Below are positions 7,562-16,570 of a stretch of DNA of 64,000 bases, piece after piece (position 1 is the stretch's first letter; each line of letters opens with the position of its first letter). A program made the position numbers and the translations under genes. Below the pieces are notes generated by a model that searched no databases, had not been told where the DNA came from, and saw only the letters and a list, made by a program, of their open reading frames with translations. The stretch is from AV40 sp035568175 (GTDB taxonomy: Bacteria; Verrucomicrobiota; Verrucomicrobiia; Chthoniobacterales; UBA10450), in assembly GCA_035568175.1 (NCBI GenBank), contig DATMON010000011.1:1-64000 (forward strand), read 5' to 3'.

Positions 7562-9400
7562 ATGAAAAAATCTTCCTACGAGTGGCCGCGGCATTCTCAA
7601 AAAACGAAACTTTTCCGACAGGAAGAGACATCGTTAGGGGTGCCCAAACATTCCCGCGTCGATGTAAAGACAAAGACGATTCTTATCGTCGATGATCGTC
7701 CCGCTAATCGTCAGCTCCTCTTAGGGATGCTGACAAATCTTGGCCACCGTGTGCTTGAGGCGGACAGCGCCATGAAAGGGCTCAAAAAGGTCCGCAAACA
7801 AAAACCCGATCTGATCATTGCCGACATTCTCATGCCGAAGATGCATGGCTACGAATTCGTGCGCAAATTGCGACGTGATCGCAAGATCGCGCACACACCC
7901 GTGGTTTTTTTTACGGCGGGCTACATCGAAGAGGAATCCCGGAAGCTGGCCAGGGCCTGTGGCGTCCACCATGTCATCGTCAAGCCGGTCAACCCGGAAG
8001 AAGTCATTCAAATAGTTAATCAGGCGCTTGCCATGCGCAGGCGTGCGAGCCGCTCTGTTTCGGCGCGGGAGTCGGCCCGCAAGCATCTGCGCGTTGTTAC
8101 CGACAAACTGGCCGGCAAGGTTTGCGAGCTCGAAGAGCTTAACATCAGACTGCAGACCGAAGGCGCGGAGCGGGAGCGAATGGTCAATGAGTCATTGTTG
8201 GCGCACGCCGAGGCTCGCCACGCGAGAGACGAAGCGGAACGCGCCAACTGCGCCAAAGACGACTTTCTGGCCATTCTTTCTCATGAATTGCGAACGCCAT
8301 TAACCCCTGTCCTCATGTGCGCGACGGCCTTGGAGCGAGAAGAGTCCATCGAGCCGGAGCTTCGGGCGCAACTCAGTATGATTCGGCGCAACGTCCAGCT
8401 CGAGGCTCGACTGATCGATGACTTGCTCGATTTGACCAAGATCGCTCGCGGTACGCTTCAGCTAGTCGGAGCGGGCGCAATCGATGTTCATTCCTTGCTC
8501 GCCCACACCAGGGAAATTGTGGAAAACGACGCGAGACAGAAGTCCGTTCAACTGGACTTTGATTTAAGGGCGAGCGAACGCCACGTCCGGGGCGACGCTA
8601 CGCGACTCCATCAGGTCTTTTGGAATCTGGTCAAGAATGCGATCAAGTTCAGCATAGCGGGAGGACGAATTGCGGTGCGTACCTTCAATCCGGTTCCAGG
8701 CGAATTCGTTCTCACGGTGGAGGACTCGGGCACAGGAATCACGCAGCAAATGCTGCCCGTTATTTTTCGCGCTTTCGTTCAGGGAGAAACACGGGAAGCA
8801 CGAGCCACCGGAGGCCTGGGGCTGGGTTTAGCTATTTCGAAAGCGATCGTCGAGGCGCACGGGGGAATGATCCGGGCTGAAAGCGCTGGCCCAGGCCTCG
8901 GCGCAATCTTTACCATTAAACTCGCCGCGGTGTTGCCGTTTTCAACTCCGGCACTCGCAGAGCCGGAATCTCGGTCTCGCACAGCGCCACCACGCCTGCG
9001 CCTGCTCGTCATTGAGGATCATGAGCCTACCATGATGGTGCTCGTGCGTCTCCTTCGTGGGTACGGCCATAACGTATTTACCGCCGAAAACGTGGAGCGA
9101 GCGCTTGCCGTGGCCGCCACTCAATCCTTTGATCTGGTCATCAGCGACCTAGGGCTTCCGGACGGAAATGGAATCGATTTAATGCGAAAGTTAGCTAAGG
9201 AATATGGCCTGCGAGGCATCGCTCTGAGCGGTTACGGGATGCCAGAAGATCGCGCTAAGACAAAGCAAGCAGGGTTTCTTGCGCATTTGGTAAAGCCAAT
9301 CAATTTTGATCAACTTCAAAGCACGCTTCAGGTATTTGCTCCAGCTGCAGACGCGAACGCGAATTTGGAGGCCTTCGGGCAGTCCTCTTTTTCAGGCTGA
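7562..9400 (+). CDS. Hybrid histidine kinase (REC-HisKA-HATPase-REC)
   Basis: 612 aa from the ATG at 7562, chosen from its position behind the conserved upstream element; the frame is open from 7544. An N-terminal receiver lies at about residues 35-160 (ILIVDDRPAN, LIIADILMP, VVFFTAG, IVKPVNPE). A coiled-coil linker follows, then HisKA with the phosphoacceptor His in ILSHELRTPL (about 245) and an ATPase domain (NLVKNAIKFS, GGLGLGLAIS). A second receiver is at the C-terminus (about 480-600: LLVIEDHEPTM, LVISDLGLP, LSGYG, LVKPINF). No membrane segment is present. The first receiver suggests it takes a phosphoryl signal from another kinase, so it could link kinases in this island into a network. 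The C-terminal receiver is of the group often found in CheB/soluble hybrid kinases. Confidence 0.9.
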   Translation: MKKSSYEWPRHSQKTKLFRQEETSLGVPKHSRVDVKTKTILIVDDRPANRQLLLGMLTNLGHRVLEADSAMKGLKKVRKQKPDLIIADILMPKMHGYEFVRKLRRDRKIAHTPVVFFTAGYIEEESRKLARACGVHHVIVKPVNPEEVIQIVNQALAMRRRASRSVSARESARKHLRVVTDKLAGKVCELEELNIRLQTEGAERERMVNESLLAHAEARHARDEAERANCAKDDFLAILSHELRTPLTPVLMCATALEREESIEPELRAQLSMIRRNVQLEARLIDDLLDLTKIARGTLQLVGAGAIDVHSLLAHTREIVENDARQKSVQLDFDLRASERHVRGDATRLHQVFWNLVKNAIKFSIAGGRIAVRTFNPVPGEFVLTVEDSGTGITQQMLPVIFRAFVQGETREARATGGLGLGLAISKAIVEAHGGMIRAESAGPGLGAIFTIKLAAVLPFSTPALAEPESRSRTAPPRLRLLVIEDHEPTMMVLVRLLRGYGHNVFTAENVERALAVAATQSFDLVISDLGLPDGNGIDLMRKLAKEYGLRGIALSGYGMPEDRAKTKQAGFLAHLVKPINFDQLQSTLQVFAPAADANANLEAFGQSSFSG

Positions 9401-9471
9401 CCTCTGATAGCGCCATCTAATCCGGCAGAAGTAAATTATGCGCTTCGATAAATCGGACTAAAAAGGAACCA

Positions 9472-11760
9472 TTGCCGGCTCAACCCAACGTAGCCCGCGA
9501 TGATGCGGTAACTGACATCCGTTTTCCGCTCAGGCTACTCACTCTCGTTTGTCTCCTGGGGATCACGGCTTTCGGCTGGTTTAGCTGGATTATTTTCGAA
9601 CATTTACGAGCCGATCGTCGGATAGATTTGCTCTCAATCATCGGCGCCCTAGTTGTCGGTGGGACATCGTTTATAGCCTGGTTTTCGGCTGCGCGCGGCG
9701 TGCGACGATGGCGGGCCGAATTGTTGGATAGTTTCCACGGGCGCATGGAGGCGGAAGAAAATCTGCACAACGCACATGCGGAACTGGAGGTGCGAGTCAA
9801 AACGCGAACCGCTGAACTGGCAAACGCCAATGAATCGTTGCACGCAGAAAATATCGAGCGCAAGCGGGGAGAGGAAGCGTTGTGCGCAGGTGAAGAACGC
9901 TACCGACGATTGTTCGAGAGCAATCCCAGCCCGATGTGGGTTTACGATCTGGAAACGTTTGCGTTTCTGGCAGTGAACGATGCCGCGGTCCGACACTACG
10001 GATATTCGCAAGACGAATTTCTAATCATGACCATGAAAGACATTCGACCGTCTGAAGATATTTCCGATTTAACGGATGATCTGTCTGAAGAAATTGGAAC
10101 CGCTGGCTTGGAAAATTTGACTCAATGGCGACACCGCACGGAAAACGGGGCGTTGATTGACGTCGAGGTGACCTCGCACGAGCTGACGTGGCTTGGGCGA
10201 CGCGCGAAATTGGTGCTGATCAACGACATTACCGAACGAAAGCGGGCGGAAGATCGGCTGCGCCAACAGGCAAGACTGTTAGATCTTGCGCACGACGCAA
10301 TCATGGTTCGCGATATGGAAGATCGCGTGGAATTTTGGAATCACGGTGCGGAAGAATTGTACGGTTGGACGGCCGCTGAAGCCCAAGGCAGGAAAGCGGC
10401 CTCCTTTCTCTATCAAGACGAACCTGTCTCCACCGCTGCCGCCCGAGCCGCCGTTATCGAGAATGGAAAATGGACAGGGGAGTGCAAACACAATTGCAAA
10501 AACGGTGGCACTATTACGGTTCGCAGTCGCTGGACCCTTGTCCGGGATGACTTGGCCGCGCCCAAGTCTATTCTGATCATAAATACAGATGTGACCGAGC
10601 AAAAGAAACTCGAAACACATCTCCTTCGTGCGCAACGGCTCGAAAGTATGGGCACGCTTGCCAACGGAGTCGCGCACGATTTAAACAACATTCTCACGCC
10701 GATTCTAATGTGCACGGAAGTGCTTAAAGGCGATCCGATGGAGAAGGATCTCCCGGCCCTGATTTCCATGATCGAGGAAAGTGCCAAGCGCGGTGCGAAT
10801 GTCGTCAAGCAAGTCCTTACCTTCGCGCGTGGGATCGAAGGCGAACGTGTCGTGATCAAGCCCAGCCATTTGATTCAGGAAATGATCGACATCGCGCAAA
10901 AGACGTTTCCGAAAATGATCGAAATCGCCGGCCGTTATCCGGATGACCTTTGGTCGATCGAAGGCGATCCGACGCAGCTGCACCAGGTGCTGCTCAATCT
11001 TTCTGTTAATGCGCGGGACGCGATGCCCAACGGCGGCTTTCTCACTCTTGGCGCTGAGAACTTCAATGTCGATGAAAACTATGCGTCCATGATGCCGGGC
11101 GCCAAGCCCGGTCCTCATGTCATGTTGCGTGTGACGGACACGGGCGGTGGAATGCCGCGAGCGATGATTGATAAAATTTTTGATCCGTTTTTTACGACCA
11201 AGGAAGTTGGCAAAGGGACCGGCCTTGGACTCTCCACGACGCTCGGCATTGTGAAAAGCCACAGCGGATTCATTTCTGTTTATAGCGAGCCGGGTAAAGG
11301 AACGACATTCAAGGTGTTCGTGCCGGCCGCTGCGATTCAAGAAAAGCTGGCACAGTCGAAAACTTCGATCGTGCCCATTCAGGGAAATGGCGAACTGATT
11401 TTGGTGGTCGACGACGAGCCGAACATTCTCGGCATCACAAAAATGATTCTTGAGAAGCACAAGTACGACGTTGTCTTGGCCAATGATGGTCCGGAAGCTC
11501 TCGCCATCTTCGCGCAACAAATGAAATCAATTAGCGTCGTTCTAACGGACCTCTCCATGCCGTATATGGATGGAGTCGCGTTAGTGCGCTCGCTTAAAAA
11601 AATGCGGCCCGATCTCACAATTGTCGTTTCAACCGGACAGGGCGAGCAGGCAGGCGTGGCCGAACTTCAATCCCTTGGTGTAATAAATTTCCTGACCAAA
11701 CCTTACGACGTCCCAAAACTGCTCCGAACGGTCCACGATGCGCTCGAGGCTTGTGTTTAG
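9472..11760 (+). CDS. Membrane hybrid histidine kinase (2 TM, PAS-PAS-HisKA-HATPase-REC)
   Basis: 762 aa from a TTG at 9472, supported by a good ribosome-binding site (AAAAAGGAACC) just before it; no ATG is nearby. Two hydrophobic segments lie at about residues 17-42 and 52-70 with little between them, so there is no large external sensor. A coiled coil follows, then PAS units at about 135-260 and 260-385. HisKA has the His in GVAHDLNN (about 400), with N-box NLSVNARDAMP and G-box GTGLGLST. The C-terminal receiver (about 640-760) has VVDDEPN, VVLTDLSMP and LTKPYD. It is highly similar in sequence to the next kinase from the PAS units to the end. No response-regulator gene adjoins it, so phosphotransfer may end in its own receiver or go to a distant partner. 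Confidence 0.9.
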   Translation: MPAQPNVARDDAVTDIRFPLRLLTLVCLLGITAFGWFSWIIFEHLRADRRIDLLSIIGALVVGGTSFIAWFSAARGVRRWRAELLDSFHGRMEAEENLHNAHAELEVRVKTRTAELANANESLHAENIERKRGEEALCAGEERYRRLFESNPSPMWVYDLETFAFLAVNDAAVRHYGYSQDEFLIMTMKDIRPSEDISDLTDDLSEEIGTAGLENLTQWRHRTENGALIDVEVTSHELTWLGRRAKLVLINDITERKRAEDRLRQQARLLDLAHDAIMVRDMEDRVEFWNHGAEELYGWTAAEAQGRKAASFLYQDEPVSTAAARAAVIENGKWTGECKHNCKNGGTITVRSRWTLVRDDLAAPKSILIINTDVTEQKKLETHLLRAQRLESMGTLANGVAHDLNNILTPILMCTEVLKGDPMEKDLPALISMIEESAKRGANVVKQVLTFARGIEGERVVIKPSHLIQEMIDIAQKTFPKMIEIAGRYPDDLWSIEGDPTQLHQVLLNLSVNARDAMPNGGFLTLGAENFNVDENYASMMPGAKPGPHVMLRVTDTGGGMPRAMIDKIFDPFFTTKEVGKGTGLGLSTTLGIVKSHSGFISVYSEPGKGTTFKVFVPAAAIQEKLAQSKTSIVPIQGNGELILVVDDEPNILGITKMILEKHKYDVVLANDGPEALAIFAQQMKSISVVLTDLSMPYMDGVALVRSLKKMRPDLTIVVSTGQGEQAGVAELQSLGVINFLTKPYDVPKLLRTVHDALEACV

Positions 11761-11876
11761 AAGACGCCCGTTTTCCTACAAATTTTCCTGATACTTTGCC
11801 GGGGAGAAAGTCGAATAACCGACAAGGGAAAAGACTGCAGTGACGGCGGGAAACCTGCTTCGATTAACGGAGTGAC

Positions 11877-14800
11877 ATGAGCAGCTCCCCCGAATTGGTT
11901 CGTTACCAACGCAGCCGAGCGTTCGCGATGATGACAACTATCTACATCGCTTTGCTCGGTCTTGTTCCACTGACCGGATGGTTACTTCATGTCGAAATGC
12001 TCAAACGCATTGTTCCGGGCGCGTCGCCGGTGAAGCCGAATATGGCTGTGGGATTCTTGCTTTGCGCCATCGCGTTCGCACTCCTTTCGAACAGGACAAA
12101 AACGCTGGCGAAACGCCGATGGGCGACGGCGGTCGCGGCGACCGTAGTTTTATTAGGCGCGTTAACGCTGGGCGAACATTTTTTTGGCTGGGATCTTCGA
12201 ATTGAGCAGTGGCTGATCGGAAACACTCCCAGTGGTTTGAGCGGGTTACATCCGGCCCGGATGACGTCGGCGAGCGCATTTGTTTTTCTATTGGGGGGAA
12301 CCGCTCTGCTCGCGGAAGCGTTCATCGTTCGGAAACAGGTTCGTGTTCCCGCGGTGTTAGGCCTGAGTGTGGCGCTGGTCCTGATGGGAGGGACACCGCT
12401 GGCGGCGTTTCTCGTGGAAATACTATTGGGTGCTCGATGGAATTTCATGGGAATGGACGCATCCGGCGTTATCGGGGCGGTCGGATTTACGTTGATGGGC
12501 ACCGGGTTGCTAATCCTGCTCCGAAGCGAAGGTGAGTTCAGATGGTCGTTGAGCGGCAGGACGACGGGCGGATTTCTGGTCGGAGTTTTATTGGTAGTGG
12601 TGGCGGCGGGAGCCGGATTCGATTTCACAATCCACATGGTGGAAACGAATGGCCGGGTCACTCACCGGCAAGAACTGCTTAAGGAAACCGAAGAAGTTCT
12701 GAACGCAGTAACAAGCCTCATCAGGAGCGAACGCATCTACGTGATCGTTGGAGATGAACGATTGCTAAAAGATCGGCAAGCGACCAAAGCGACGCTCGAT
12801 GATAAGGTTCGCCGACTCCGCGTTCTGACACGGGCTGACCCGAATCAACAACGTCGCCTCGACCAATTGGAGCCCTTGATCGCGCAATGTATCGGCTGGG
12901 AAGAACGGGTGATTTCAGCCCGGCGACAGGAAAGTTCCGCTTCGGCTGCAAGCATGATCGGAACCGGGCCCGAACTCGAGTTATCGGACAAACTTCTTGG
13001 TATGATAAAAGAGGTGAAAACCGAAGAATATAGATTGTTCGGTGACGACCGGAAGCGGGCCGATGTGGCGTCGTCGACCGCGCTCTCGCTCCTTCCAATG
13101 GGAGTGTTTCTGAGCCTTTCAGTCCTGGCTTTAAGCGCATTTTTTCTAAATGCCGGCGTTACTCAACAAGGACAGGCTGAAAGAGCGCTACGGCAAAGCG
13201 AAGAGCGATATCGCACTCTCTTCGAAAGTAATCCCAATCCAATGTGGGTTTATGATGTGGAATCGCTTTCGTTTCTGGCGGTGAATAACGCGGCGGTCAA
13301 CCATTACGGATATTCGCCAACTGAATTTCTGGCGATGACCATTAAAGATATCCGACCGGCCGAAGACATTCCTGGCTTGGTCGATAATCTCGACCAAACA
13401 ACGACCGGGTTAGGCAGTTCGAGTTATTGGAGACATCGCAAGAAAGACGGGACCGTGATTGACGTCGAAATTTCGTCTCATGAATTGGTATGGTTGGGAC
13501 ACCGCGCGCGCGTGGTCCTGGTCAAGGACATCACCGAGCGAAAACGCGCGGAAGAACAATTGAAAGAGCAGGCCGCGATGCTCGATCGCGCGCACGACGC
13601 GATTATCGTTCGCAACTTCGACGATCGCCGCATCATCTTTTGGAACAGCGGCGCGGAACGTTTGTACGGGTGGAGCGCCAGGGAAGCAATCGGGCAACCG
13701 GTTGACGAATTGATTTTGGCGAAATCGGAAGAACTCGGCTCGATAGCAACGACGCTTCTCTCGACGGGCGAATTTCGCGGCGAACTTAAAGAGATCACGA
13801 AAGACAAAAGAGAACTAATCGTGGAGGTTTGGTCGACACTGGTTCTCAACAGCGACGGCACGCCGCGTTCCGTCTTGTCGATCCATAACGACATCTCGGA
13901 GCAGAAAAAGCTCGAAGCCCAATTGTTGCGGGCGCAACGCCTGGAAAGCATTGGCACGCTGGCCAGCGGCGTCGCGCACGATCTGAACAACATTCTCACG
14001 CCGATTTTAATGTGCTCCCAGGCCCTGCGGAGCGAGCTCGGCGAAGAAGATCGACAATCGGCCCTCGCGCTCATTGAAGAAAGCGCGCAACGCGGCGCTG
14101 GAATCGTGAAACAAGTACTCACTTTCGCACGCGGTGTTGAGGGCGAGCGCGTTCTGATCAAGCCGAGCCATCTCATCCAGGAGATAGTGGATATCGCGCG
14201 CAAGACCTTTCCCAAATCAATCGAGATCAAAGGGCGTTATCCGGACGATCTTTGGTCGATCGAAGGAGATCCGACTCAGCTCCATCAGGTGTTGCTCAAT
14301 CTTTCCGTCAATGCTCGTGATGCGATGCCTGATGGCGGCTCACTCGCGATTTGGGCGGAAAATTTTGTCATTGATGAGCATTACGCTTCGATGACGCCCG
14401 ACGCGCGAGCCGGGCAGTACGTTGCTTTGCGCGTGACCGACACCGGCACTGGAATGCCACGCGCAGTGCTCGATAAAATTTTCGATCCGTTTTACACTAC
14501 GAAAGAAGTTGGCAAGGGAACAGGCCTTGGGCTCTCCACCACGCTGGGCATCGTGAAGAGCCACAGAGGGTTCATTTCTGTGTATAGCGAGCAGGGTAAA
14601 GGAACGACATTCAAGCTGTTCCTGCCCGCAACTGTAACCCACCAAGAACTTCAACACTCGAAGACTTCCGTCGTGCCCATTCAGGGAAACGGCGAATTAA
14701 TTCTGGTGGTTGACGACGAGCCGAACATTCTTGGGGTCACAAAGATGATTTTGGAAAAGCACCATTATGACGTCGTTTCTGCCAGCGACGGTCCGGAGGC

Positions 14801-15074
14801 GCTGGCAATTTTCGCCCAACAAATGCAGTCGATCCGCCTTGTCTTGACCGATGTTTCGATGCCTTACATGGATGGCGCGGCGTTGGCCCGCGCACTCAAG
14901 AAGATGAAATCCGATGTTCCGATCATTGCCTCAACCGGACAGGGCGAACAGGCTGGCCTGGCGGATTTTGAGGCTCTCGGTGTGAAAAATTTCCTGGCAA
15001 AACCTTACAGCACGCAGCAGTTGCTTGCGACTGTTCGCGACACTCTCCACGAAAAAAACGAACAAGAAGTCTGA
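11877..15074 (+). CDS. Membrane hybrid histidine kinase with CHASE3-like sensor
   Basis: 1065 aa, starting at an ATG with GGAG seven bases upstream. The N-terminal 240 residues hold about six or seven hydrophobic helices (for example VALVLMGGTPLAAFLVEILL), an MASE-like membrane module. A CHASE3-like helical sensor follows at about 255-405 (HRQELLKETEEVLNAVTSLI, RSERIYVIVGDE), closed by a further membrane helix. Then come two PAS units (about 435-555 and 560-680), HisKA with His in GVAHDLNN, ATPase (NLSVNARDAMP, GTGLGLST) and a C-terminal receiver (VVDDEPN, VVLTDVSMP-like LVLTDVSMP, LAKPYS). From the first PAS to the end it is a close paralogue of the preceding kinase; only the sensor module differs, as expected from domain shuffling after a duplication. 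Confidence 0.9.
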   Translation: MSSSPELVRYQRSRAFAMMTTIYIALLGLVPLTGWLLHVEMLKRIVPGASPVKPNMAVGFLLCAIAFALLSNRTKTLAKRRWATAVAATVVLLGALTLGEHFFGWDLRIEQWLIGNTPSGLSGLHPARMTSASAFVFLLGGTALLAEAFIVRKQVRVPAVLGLSVALVLMGGTPLAAFLVEILLGARWNFMGMDASGVIGAVGFTLMGTGLLILLRSEGEFRWSLSGRTTGGFLVGVLLVVVAAGAGFDFTIHMVETNGRVTHRQELLKETEEVLNAVTSLIRSERIYVIVGDERLLKDRQATKATLDDKVRRLRVLTRADPNQQRRLDQLEPLIAQCIGWEERVISARRQESSASAASMIGTGPELELSDKLLGMIKEVKTEEYRLFGDDRKRADVASSTALSLLPMGVFLSLSVLALSAFFLNAGVTQQGQAERALRQSEERYRTLFESNPNPMWVYDVESLSFLAVNNAAVNHYGYSPTEFLAMTIKDIRPAEDIPGLVDNLDQTTTGLGSSSYWRHRKKDGTVIDVEISSHELVWLGHRARVVLVKDITERKRAEEQLKEQAAMLDRAHDAIIVRNFDDRRIIFWNSGAERLYGWSAREAIGQPVDELILAKSEELGSIATTLLSTGEFRGELKEITKDKRELIVEVWSTLVLNSDGTPRSVLSIHNDISEQKKLEAQLLRAQRLESIGTLASGVAHDLNNILTPILMCSQALRSELGEEDRQSALALIEESAQRGAGIVKQVLTFARGVEGERVLIKPSHLIQEIVDIARKTFPKSIEIKGRYPDDLWSIEGDPTQLHQVLLNLSVNARDAMPDGGSLAIWAENFVIDEHYASMTPDARAGQYVALRVTDTGTGMPRAVLDKIFDPFYTTKEVGKGTGLGLSTTLGIVKSHRGFISVYSEQGKGTTFKLFLPATVTHQELQHSKTSVVPIQGNGELILVVDDEPNILGVTKMILEKHHYDVVSASDGPEALAIFAQQMQSIRLVLTDVSMPYMDGAALARALKKMKSDVPIIASTGQGEQAGLADFEALGVKNFLAKPYSTQQLLATVRDTLHEKNEQEV

Positions 15075-15183
15075 ATTGCGCCGATTCTCGCCTGAGAGCG
15101 CACTCTCGGCCTGAGCAGCACGCTGGCAGCGAATCGCAGTGAGCTGAAATTGCGAATGCCGCACTAGCGGCGGAGCCAACTCG

Positions 15184-15242
15184 GTATTCTCCACAACCGA
15201 AAATGCGTATTCCTCGGGTGCCAGCTGTGCACTGACGATGCT
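15184..15242 (+). promoter_or_regulatory. Triple-box upstream element (copy A)
   Basis: Boxes GTATTCTCC at 15184, GTATTCCTCGG at 15207 and GCACTGACGATGCT ending at 15242, spaced 23 and 22 bp. An ATG at 15255 follows. The element contains a short frame beginning ATGCGT that would give a spurious N-terminal extension of the type M-R-[IT]; copies B and C have the same trap. Confidence 0.5.
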
Positions 15243-15254
15243 ATTGAATACGGC

Positions 15255-15686
15255 ATGATCAAAAATGGATTCGCGAGAAGAAATGGCCGTTTAATATCTA
15301 AGTTCGTCTTTAGATTCGGGCTGGCTGTATACGCAGTTTTGTTTGTTGCGGCGACGTCCGCCTTTGCCACTGCGCCACAAACAGAAACGGAAATCGCTGG
15401 CCAAGCCGACTCGTCGGGCTCGCAAATTTCCGGGCATCGACAACAGGCTGGCCGTGATGGTGCAAATCATTTCCTTCACCAAAGCGCGATGCAGTCGGCC
15501 AGGCCGACAGGCAAATTATTCCGTGGGCCACCAGAGTTTTTGCAAGCTCGGGGAGAAACAGCCCCGTCAAAGTTGGTAATCTCATTTCAGACACCAATCG
15601 CTTATAGAGTTCCAACCCCTGCAGACTTTTTGGCGGACGCCGTCCGAATCTGGCGTGCGATCCATAGGACTGTGGAAACACCGTGA
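15255..15686 (+). pseudogene. Decayed exported protein, N-terminal signal only
   Basis: The first 41 codons encode a plausible signal peptide whose start (MIKNGFARRNGRLIS) matches that of the next gene (MMDNEFARRNDCLIS). After the cleavage region (TSAFATAP) the frame stays open to 15686, but the sequence has no recognisable domain, is rich in Arg and Gln, and does not resemble the low-complexity surface proteins expected behind this leader. I read it as a relic of a PEP-CTERM-type surface protein gene whose body has been replaced or scrambled. A real short secreted protein cannot be excluded. Confidence 0.35.
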
Positions 15687-15755
15687 TCTTAGAACCTCAT
15701 TAGAGAGATGTCCTATTCTGGTGGCCGACGTGGTCTAAGGCGGTGCCGGGTCCGC

Positions 15756-15813
15756 GTACTTTCCGCAAACGAAAATGCGCACTCTCCGGTGCGGGCCGTG
15801 CACTGGCGCTGCT
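15756..15813 (+). promoter_or_regulatory. Triple-box upstream element (copy B)
   Basis: Boxes GTACTTTCCGC at 15756, GCACTCTCCGG at 15779 and GCACTGGCGCTGCT ending at 15813, spaced 23 and 21 bp. The ATG at 15826 follows 12 bp later. The first box here is the best match to the group's consensus. Confidence 0.55.
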
Positions 15814-15825
15814 ATTAATCATCGC

Positions 15826-16377
15826 ATGATGGATAATGAATTCGCGAGACGCAATGACTGCTTAATATCTGAGCACGCCTTTTGGTTGGCCGTAGCGCTG
15901 GCCGTCACCGTGTGCGCTTCTTCGAGCGCGCAAACAGCGACCTACATCGGCAGCACCACAGTCAGCGCCGGCGCACTCACCATCGCGGATAGTTCCGGCA
16001 GCGCGCTTGGATCGACATCTACCATCATCATCAACTCCAGCGGCACACTTCTTCTCGCCGCCAGTAATCAAATTGACGACAGCGCAACGATGAAATCGGC
16101 CGGCGGCACTTTTGCAAAAGGAAGTTACAGCGGAGGCATGACGAACGCCGTCGGCATCGGCGCGCTCACACTCACCGCACCCGGATCTCACATCGACTTT
16201 GGAACTGACACTGTTGGCGTTCTTAGCTATGCCAGCTGCACTTCAGGCGCCAACGCTATCGCCATCCCTTCCACAGGGTTTGCGGCTGCGCTGGTTGCAA
16301 TTGCGATCGCGTGGTCTCGGCGGCGAAAGCGGGCAAGCGATTTTGTGCGGCAAGCCGCTCGCGCGAAATGTCAATGA
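15826..16377 (+). CDS. Truncated PEP-CTERM-like autotransporter-repeat protein
   Basis: 183 aa from the ATG at 15826; an upstream ATG at 15775 lies inside the regulatory element and is rejected. A signal peptide covers about residues 1-36. One autotransporter-associated beta-strand repeat follows (TYIGSTTVSAGALTIADSSG, then SAGGTFAKGSYSGG and LTAPGSHIDFGT). Such proteins usually continue for hundreds of residues and end in a PEP motif. Here the repeat jumps directly to a hydrophobic helix and a basic tail (STGFAAALVAIAIAWSRRRKR is the region; no PEP triplet). The last 32 bp overlap an unrelated oxidoreductase remnant. Probably an internally deleted gene; it may still be translated, but sorting by an exosortase is doubtful without PEP. 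Confidence 0.5.
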   Translation: MMDNEFARRNDCLISEHAFWLAVALAVTVCASSSAQTATYIGSTTVSAGALTIADSSGSALGSTSTIIINSSGTLLLAASNQIDDSATMKSAGGTFAKGSYSGGMTNAVGIGALTLTAPGSHIDFGTDTVGVLSYASCTSGANAIAIPSTGFAAALVAIAIAWSRRRKRASDFVRQAARAKCQ

Positions 16378-16570
16378 AGCGAAGCGAGTGGTTGCTGTGG
16401 TGAAAAAAGCGCGCGTGGTAAGCATGGTCTGTCACAACTACCGGCGCGTTCCCGCAAAAGCGGTTGCCGATGGAAAAAGTGCACCGCCAACTTTCGAAGA
16501 TGGCTTGACGAATCAACGTGTGCTGGACGCGGTCGCGCGCTGCTCGGAATCGTGTTCCTGGTCGACGACT
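16346..16570 (+). pseudogene. Gfo/Idh/MocA-family oxidoreductase remnant
   Basis: The second frame contains two pieces typical of sugar oxidoreductases fused back to back. The first is CGKPLARNVNEAKRVV followed by VVSMVCHNYRRVPA, the segment after the NAD-binding domain with the family's EKPL-like lysine-proline. The second is PPTFEDGLTNQRVLDAV, the usual C-terminal end. About 250 residues that should lie between them, and the Rossmann N-terminus, are missing. The piece overlaps the ends of two neighbouring genes. This is a relic of an enzyme gene that was deleted internally, not a functional protein. Confidence 0.65.

Noticed and set aside
15775..15825. ATG at 15775 as start of the PEP-CTERM-like gene
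   Set aside because: It lies in the second box of the regulatory element. The same ATGCG occurs in copies A and C, where the frame stops within 14 codons, so it is part of the DNA motif and not a start.
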